From Candidatus Omnitrophica bacterium UBA5776 (GTDB lineage: Bacteria; Omnitrophota; Gorgyraeia; Gygaellales; Profunditerraquicolaceae): DNA of 9,403 nucleotides. This document shows positions 5,401 to 9,403 of the stretch, piece after piece; within the stretch, counting starts at the first letter, position 1, and each line of letters begins with the position of its first letter. Both the position numbers and the translations under genes were made by a program. The stretch lies in NCBI GenBank assembly GCA_002418595.1, contig DIEK01000079.1, positions 1 to 9,403 on the forward strand, in the 5' to 3' direction. The notes beneath the pieces are model-generated. The model was not told where the DNA came from. It worked only from the letters and a program-made list of their open reading frames with translations, and did no database searches.

Positions 5401-7583
5401 CGCTGGGAACCTGAAGAGGGAGCGTGATAGGACTGGTCAAAGCCGAATTCCATCTCCGGGAACGCCTTGAGGCGGAAGATCACCCAGATAGTGTGGCCGG
5501 TATCCTCCTTGATATCATAAGCAAGGTTCATTATCCAGCAGTGCAGGTCGCGCGAAAGGATATACTGCTGTTCTATGAAACCGCTGCTCCTCTGGGTGGT
5601 GCGGTTGACCTGGTAACGCTCGTATAATTCGAACTTCCACTTGGGATTGAATCTCCAGACGGTGCTGAAGGTGATCTGGTTGCCGCCGTAATTGTTGTCA
5701 TAGAGCTTGTTGGTGTAACGCTGGCCGATACCGAAGGAACGCTCTGCGGCGACGTGATAATTGATATCGTAGTTGATCTCTTTGAAATAGTCGCCCACGT
5801 GGTCGTACCTGGCCGATGAGCTGAAACGGACGTTGTCGTAAGGCCGGGCGTCGAGATAAATGAGCAGGTCCCCGAACTTGCTGCCGGATTCGGACACGGT
5901 CTGACGGAAAGTCGCGGGATCGTAAGCGACAGTCCTGGGATCGAAGGAATAATCCGTCTGCAGGCGCAGTTCCACGATGTCCGCTCTGGACCCGTTGCTG
6001 CGCTTGGTCTGCAGTTTGTTCGAGAGTTCCAGGGTAAAGGCGTTGCTGCGCGTGATGGAATCCACTTCGTCGAAATATTTAAGCCGCTCTGCCGGCAGCG
6101 TGGGCGCGTGGTTGTAGGCGTATTTTACCGAAGGGGTGATCACGTGCCTCAAACCGTTGATATCCATGCCCAGCAGGCGCGGGCGCACGTCGAAAATACG
6201 GTAAAAGCGGGTGCTGGCGTCCGCCCCGGCGTAAAAAATGGTGCGCGGGCCCAGAGATGCATTATCTATGTCCCTGTCGTAAAAGGTCTGCCGGCTGCCG
6301 GCAAAAGGGGTTATTTCCACGAACGCTACCTTAGAGGGCAGCGAGACCTTGTTGTAGGTATCGAACCGGTTGACCGAGACGTCGGCCGACGAAGGCGAAG
6401 GTACCGCCTTTTTATAATTCAGGTTGGCGAAAGAACTGCCGTTCTCGAAATAGAAAGGCCCGTCCCAGAGCGGAACGTCGGGAAGGCTGTATTTGACCTC
6501 GGGGAGCTTTTCCAACTGATCATACCAGCGGTTCGTGCGTTTTTGCAGGAGGACGTCCAGGCTGGAACCGGAAAAGGAATGGTGCAGCAGGGTGTATGAA
6601 AGCGGCCTGGAATCCGATTCGTATTCCCTGTAAAAATAATCCTTGAGTATGAAATGGTCCGTGCCGAGAAGCGTGTATTTGGAATCATGGATCCTGTAAT
6701 ATTCGTTGATCAGGGAGGTGCTGCGGTCTATGTCCCATTTATGGCGCCAGCGTATGAGGTACCGCTCGAATTCATCCGGCGTCCCCTCGTCAAGGGTGGT
6801 ATCTTTCTCGTGCGCGTAATAAAATTTAAAGTTGCCTTTACCGGCGATCCTGGTGTCGTATTTGGCGCCGACCCCCTCGGCCACTCCGAGTTTGCTCCTG
6901 TAATCAAGATATATCCGGCCTTCCGCGTTATCGCAGATGTCGAAACGCGTCGTGGTAAGCAGAAACGGCCCCCATCCGCCGCGGGTGCCGGGGGTCAACT
7001 GGACGCGCATAAAGGGATCCGCGAAAGAATGAGTGAAATACGGCAGGTAGAACAAAGGCATATTCCAGATACGAAAGACGTTCTCCCTGGCGGTGACGCG
7101 CTCCCCGGTCTTGAAATCTATCTCCTCCGCGCTGAACCTGTAATCCGGGGTATCGTATTCGCAGGTAGTGTAATAACCGCGCCTGGCGATTATCTCGTCC
7201 TGCCCCACCTTACTTACCGATTCGGCCCTGCCGAAGTAAGGCGGCGAATTGAAAGCGGCGTTACTCGCCTCGCCGGTCTTGGTTTTCAGATTATAGGAAA
7301 AGGACTCCGCCTCGATTATGCCGCGGGCATCGGAAACCTTGACGTTCCCGGAAGCCTTCGTGTCCTTGGTGACGGTGTCCGCCTGAAGGCTGCTGCAAGT
7401 CAGCGTGCTGTCTTTGTATTTCACCTCCACGTTGCCCGAAGCGGAAACTTTCTTTTCTTCGGTGGAATACTCAACATTATCGCCGTTGACGGTCACTCCC
7501 TGCTGCGCGTCCTGCGCGAAGGCCGCGCGCGCCGACAACAGCGCCGCGATGAGCAACCCGTTACCTATGAAAGATATCCTCAT
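5397..7583 (-). CDS. lptD: LPS-assembly outer-membrane protein LptD
   Basis: A 728-residue LptD homologue (E. coli about 784), the outer-membrane barrel that, with lipoprotein LptE, inserts LPS into the outer leaflet. Residues 1-23 form a signal peptide with a hydrophobic core (IGNGLLIAALLSA) and likely cleavage after AFA. An OstA/LptA-like periplasmic beta-jellyroll follows (about 28-120: repeated strands such as VTVNGDNVEYS, VSASGNVEVKYKD, KASGNVKVSDARGIIEAE). The rest has the alternating aromatic strands of the LptD barrel, starting at the conserved FRIWNMPLFYLPYF (170-183). Four cysteines occur: 63, 141, 217 and 682; the adjacent C-terminal Cys pair of E. coli is replaced by one. ATG at 7581-7583 was chosen over an in-frame TTG at 7602-7604: it has GGGAG 4 bases upstream and gives a cleaner signal peptide. 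It starts 17 bases after the transaldolase stop. Confidence 0.95.
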   Translation of the reverse strand: MRISFIGNGLLIAALLSARAAFAQDAQQGVTVNGDNVEYSTEEKKVSASGNVEVKYKDSTLTCSSLQADTVTKDTKASGNVKVSDARGIIEAESFSYNLKTKTGEASNAAFNSPPYFGRAESVSKVGQDEIIARRGYYTTCEYDTPDYRFSAEEIDFKTGERVTARENVFRIWNMPLFYLPYFTHSFADPFMRVQLTPGTRGGWGPFLLTTTRFDICDNAEGRIYLDYRSKLGVAEGVGAKYDTRIAGKGNFKFYYAHEKDTTLDEGTPDEFERYLIRWRHKWDIDRSTSLINEYYRIHDSKYTLLGTDHFILKDYFYREYESDSRPLSYTLLHHSFSGSSLDVLLQKRTNRWYDQLEKLPEVKYSLPDVPLWDGPFYFENGSSFANLNYKKAVPSPSSADVSVNRFDTYNKVSLPSKVAFVEITPFAGSRQTFYDRDIDNASLGPRTIFYAGADASTRFYRIFDVRPRLLGMDINGLRHVITPSVKYAYNHAPTLPAERLKYFDEVDSITRSNAFTLELSNKLQTKRSNGSRADIVELRLQTDYSFDPRTVAYDPATFRQTVSESGSKFGDLLIYLDARPYDNVRFSSSARYDHVGDYFKEINYDINYHVAAERSFGIGQRYTNKLYDNNYGGNQITFSTVWRFNPKWKFELYERYQVNRTTQRSSGFIEQQYILSRDLHCWIMNLAYDIKEDTGHTIWVIFRLKAFPEMEFGFDQSYHAPSSGSQR

Positions 7584-7600
7584 TCTACTCCCGGTACGCT

Positions 7601-8263
7601 TCAAACCGCCGACGTATTAAGCTGCGCTATCTTATTCCAGTCGTTCAGGAACCTTTGCACCCCGATATCGGTCAAGGGATGCCTGACAAGCTGTTCGATA
7701 ACCGCGTAAGGGATGGTCGCGATGTCCGCTCCGATCTTGGCCGCCTCGGCGACGTGCATCGGGTTCCTTACCGAAGCCACGATTATCTGCGTCTTAAAAC
7801 CGTAATTCCCGTAAATCAGTTTTATGTCCCTGATCAAATCAATCCCTTCCTGCGAGACGTCGTCCAGCCTTCCGATAAAAGGCGAAATGTAATCCGCCCC
7901 GGCTTTCGCCGCAAGCAGCGCCTGGGAAGAAGAAAAACACAGCGTCACGTTGGTTTTTATCCCCTTCCGGGAAAGCGCTGCGACCGCCTTGAGCCCTTCT
8001 TTGATCAGCGGGACCTTTATAACGATATTTCCGGCGATACGCGAAAGACGCATCGCCTCCTCGACCATGCCGCCGGCTTCCAGGCTGACGACTTCCGCGC
8101 TGACCGGGCCGGAGACGATGGAGCATATCTCCTTGAGCAGTTCCACGGGGTCGCGTTTCTCTTTCGCCATCAGGGTAGGGTTGGTGGTCACGCCGTCTAT
8201 CAATCCCAGCGCCGCCGCCTCCCTTATCTCGCCGGTATCGGCAGTATCCAGAAATAATTTCAT
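7601..8263 (-). CDS. tal: Transaldolase, short (TalC/FSA-like) subfamily
   Basis: A 220-residue TIM-barrel class I aldolase of the small transaldolase/fructose-6-phosphate aldolase family, the expected length for that subgroup. Landmarks are FLDTAD (4-9, Asp6), [12 protein letters not shown] (24-35, Asn28), SAEVVS (55-60), NIVIKVP (79-85) with Schiff-base Lys83, [12 protein letters not shown] (104-115) and [10 protein letters not shown] (126-135). Fructose-6-phosphate aldolase of E. coli has Gln59 and Tyr131 at two diagnostic positions; here these are Glu57 and Phe129, as in true transaldolases. I therefore read it as transaldolase, moving a dihydroxyacetone unit between fructose-6-phosphate and erythrose-4-phosphate in the non-oxidative pentose phosphate pathway. 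ATG overlaps the glucokinase stop (ATGA) and has GGAGG 8 bases upstream. Confidence 0.93.
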   Translation of the reverse strand: MKLFLDTADTGEIREAAALGLIDGVTTNPTLMAKEKRDPVELLKEICSIVSGPVSAEVVSLEAGGMVEEAMRLSRIAGNIVIKVPLIKEGLKAVAALSRKGIKTNVTLCFSSSQALLAAKAGADYISPFIGRLDDVSQEGIDLIRDIKLIYGNYGFKTQIIVASVRNPMHVAEAAKIGADIATIPYAVIEQLVRHPLTDIGVQRFLNDWNKIAQLNTSAV

Positions 8264-9186
8264 ATTCTAATCCTCCCGGCGGCCGCAAGAGCCGCGCCTA
8301 TCAAACCCGCGTCGTTGCCCAGCGCGGCCTTCATCACCTTAACCCTGCGCCCCTGCACCGGCATCGCCCGTTTCGACAGATTTTCCTTTATACCGTCGAA
8401 AAGCGGCCGGCCGGCCGAAGAGACCCCTCCTCCGACAACTATCACATCCGGGTTCAAAACGTTGCTCAACCCGGCCAAGGCTATGCCGATATGCGTTGAG
8501 ACCGCCCGCCAGAAGCAGAGCGCTTTTCTGTTACCTCCGGCAGCCAGCGCGCTCGCCTTTTCCAGGGTAATGGACGCCCCGAGAGCGGCACGCGCTTCTT
8601 TAAGCAGGGCGCCGTTGCCGGCGTAACGCTCAAGACAAGCCTTCCCTCCGCAGGGGCACGCCGGTCCGTTCTCGTTCAAAGGCAGATGCCCGATCTCACC
8701 GGCGGCGTTGTCGGCGCCGCGATAAAGCTTTCCCTCGATTATCAATCCGGCGCCCACCCCGGTGCCGAGCGTGAGGCAGACGGCGTTACGGCTGCCTTTC
8801 GCGGCGCCGAGCGTGTATTCGGCCAAAGCCATCATCTTGGCATCGTTATCCACCACGCAGGGGATGCCGCAGGCGGCGGTAAAAACCGAACTTAACGGCA
8901 CATCCTTCCAGCCGGGTATGTTCGGCAGGAAATGAACAACCTGCCTGTCGAAATCCACCGGTCCGGGCACGCCTATCCCGGCGGCGGAGATATCCTTAAG
9001 AGCCAGGCCGAGCCGCGAGGCCAACTTCTTCGCGGCGCAGACCAGCGCTCCGATCACCGCTTTCTTTCCCGCGCAAGCCGGTGTCGGCATAGACATCTTC
9101 TCGAGTATGGAGAGCTTTTCGCTGAAAACGGCGGCTTTTATACTGGTACCGCCCAAATCCAGGGCAATGAAGTATTTACGTCTCAT
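8260..9186 (-). CDS. ROK-family sugar kinase, probable glucokinase
   Basis: A 308-residue cytosolic kinase of the ROK family, most likely phosphorylating glucose with ATP. Features in order: phosphate-binding [12 protein letters not shown] (8-19), GIGVPGPVD (70-78), catalytic base Asp115 in [14 protein letters not shown] (111-124), [12 protein letters not shown] (138-149), ROK signature with Glu164 and His167 (AGEIGHLPL), and the zinc motif [10 protein letters not shown] (177-186) with Cys177, Cys179 and Cys184, then GNG and the C-terminal [10 protein letters not shown] (250-259). A complete zinc site and no N-terminal helix-turn-helix argue for a kinase rather than a ROK repressor. Other substrates such as N-acetylglucosamine or fructose remain possible. 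No clear Shine-Dalgarno precedes its ATG, although a candidate promoter lies about 65-95 bases upstream. It is the first gene of the cluster with transaldolase and lptD. Confidence 0.92.
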   Translation of the reverse strand: MRRKYFIALDLGGTSIKAAVFSEKLSILEKMSMPTPACAGKKAVIGALVCAAKKLASRLGLALKDISAAGIGVPGPVDFDRQVVHFLPNIPGWKDVPLSSVFTAACGIPCVVDNDAKMMALAEYTLGAAKGSRNAVCLTLGTGVGAGLIIEGKLYRGADNAAGEIGHLPLNENGPACPCGGKACLERYAGNGALLKEARAALGASITLEKASALAAGGNRKALCFWRAVSTHIGIALAGLSNVLNPDVIVVGGGVSSAGRPLFDGIKENLSKRAMPVQGRRVKVMKAALGNDAGLIGAALAAAGRIRI

Positions 9187-9210
9187 AGATTTCGGGGTTG
9201 GCTGGAACGT

Positions 9211-9223
9211 ATACGCGCCGTAT
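9211..9223 (-). repeat. Short inverted repeat in the glucokinase leader
   Basis: ATACG and CGTAT flank GCG as a perfect 5-base inverted repeat about 25 bases before the glucokinase ATG, inside the predicted mRNA leader. It could form a small hairpin or be a protein site, but such short repeats also arise by chance, and nothing else supports a function. Confidence 0.25.
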
Positions 9224-9244
9224 CTGCACAGGCACCCGTTTCAG

Positions 9245-9268
9245 CGGCTTCATTCTATATGAAAGCCG
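9245..9268. promoter_or_regulatory. Inverted repeat over the -10 region, possible operator
   Basis: Read on the minus strand, CGGCTTTCAT and ATGAAGCCG pair over nine positions with a single bulged T and a 5-base centre (ATAGA). The repeat spans the proposed -10 box and the expected transcription start of the glucokinase operon, the usual place for a repressor operator. No regulator gene is next to it. On the plus strand a T-run follows, but no plus-strand gene exists for it to terminate. Confidence 0.4.
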
Positions 9269-9280
9269 TTTTAAATGCAA
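9252..9280 (-). promoter_or_regulatory. Candidate sigma-70 promoter of the glucokinase-lptD operon
   Basis: TTGCAT (9275-9280) and TAGAAT (9252-9257) on the minus strand are separated by 17 bases. The -10 has one mismatch to consensus and the -35 keeps only the leading TTG. The stretch is AT-rich against a GC-rich background and lies in the only sizeable gap upstream of the glucokinase gene. Expected initiation is near 9245, giving a leader of about 58 bases. Confidence 0.55.
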
Positions 9281-9307
9281 GTTAAATATCGGTTTCCGTT
9301 CCGGATT

Positions 9308-9403
9308 TTAGCCTATCATAAGCCCCTCCACCCGCGCGCGCTGTCCGTCCGACGAACCGGTCAGACAGTTCACCAGACCGCTGTGCCGCCACTGCAACAT
9401 ACA
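9308..9403 (-). CDS. 3' end of an unidentified gene
   Basis: A minus-strand frame enters from the right edge and ends at TAA (9308-9310) after 31 codons; it ends GQRARVEGLMIG. I do not recognise the family. Codon choice supports coding: 24 of 31 third positions are G or C, in line with the neighbouring genes. A second frame stays open across the same bases to a stop at 9282-9284, but only 18 of its 39 third positions are G or C, so I prefer the shorter one. Two cysteines, at residues 1 and 13 of the visible part, and a Trp-Arg-His stretch are the only notable residues. No hairpin terminator follows before the glucokinase promoter. Confidence 0.5.
   Translation of the reverse strand, partial: CMLQWRHSGLVNCLTGSSDGQRARVEGLMIG

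Noticed and set aside
7602..7604. TTG start for lptD overlapping the transaldolase stop
   Set aside because: No ribosome binding site precedes it, whereas the downstream ATG has GGGAG and gives a standard signal peptide.
6654..7709. A 351-codon plus-strand open frame opposite lptD
   Set aside because: It mirrors the lptD reading frame, has no recognisable domain and crosses into the transaldolase region; lptD is complete and convincing.
7655..8257. A 200-codon plus-strand frame opposite the transaldolase
   Set aside because: Almost exactly a shadow of the real gene, with no family features and no ribosome binding site noted.
9245..9275. Plus-strand terminator (inverted repeat followed by TTTT)
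   Set aside because: No plus-strand gene ends here, and the stem is imperfect and not GC-rich; a role at the minus-strand promoter is more likely.
9282..9403. Part of RNase P RNA, tmRNA or a tRNA
   Set aside because: I looked for the conserved RNase P and tmRNA end motifs and for a tRNA T-arm and found none on either strand; codon bias fits a gene end better.

Overview
This window reads as an ordinary, tightly packed chromosomal region of a Gram-negative (diderm) bacterium with fairly high GC. A complete LptD-type outer-membrane LPS assembly protein establishes the double membrane. The gene neighbourhood (rpsU, a xylose-isomerase-like TIM barrel, MEMO1 family, DUF1844, Trm112, aroQ, Xaa-Pro peptidase) and the single-cysteine C-terminus of LptD do not look enterobacterial. 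They suggest a less-studied lineage, possibly Omnitrophota or another PVC-superphylum relative; that placement is an inference from gene content, not something I could test. All genes lie on the minus strand, so the biological order runs from high to low coordinates. I saw no mobile elements, CRISPR arrays, tRNA or rRNA genes.

Upstream half (about 9300 down to 3092): after the 3' end of an unrecognised gene at the right edge, a 121-base gap carries a candidate sigma-70 promoter whose -10 box sits inside an inverted repeat. It is followed by a ROK-family glucokinase, a short-type transaldolase, lptD, a nucleotide-sugar 6-dehydrogenase of the WbpA/UDP-HexNAc type and a UXS-like nucleotide-sugar decarboxylase. 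Most junctions overlap by four bases (ATGA). This cluster links sugar phosphorylation and pentose-phosphate chemistry to nucleotide-sugar synthesis and LPS export, so it looks like an envelope-glycan operon.

Downstream half (3091 down to 1): a near-consensus promoter (TTGACA, 17 bases, TATATT) begins directly after the decarboxylase stop codon and drives rpsU, encoding the small ribosomal protein S21 (53 residues). The same transcript should continue through a TIM-barrel sugar isomerase/epimerase-like protein, a MEMO1-family protein, a DUF1844 protein, a Trm112-like zinc-ribbon protein, aroQ (type II dehydroquinase) and the first 29 codons of an Xaa-Pro aminopeptidase, which runs off the left edge. 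No factor-independent terminator is visible between the two halves, so read-through from the upstream operon is plausible.

I found no clearly new system. The points most worth a second look are the pairing of a UDP-HexNAc-type dehydrogenase with a UXS-type decarboxylase (a possible route to UDP-XylNAc rather than UDP-xylose), the rpsU-led operon of poorly characterised genes, and the inverted repeat over the glucokinase promoter.
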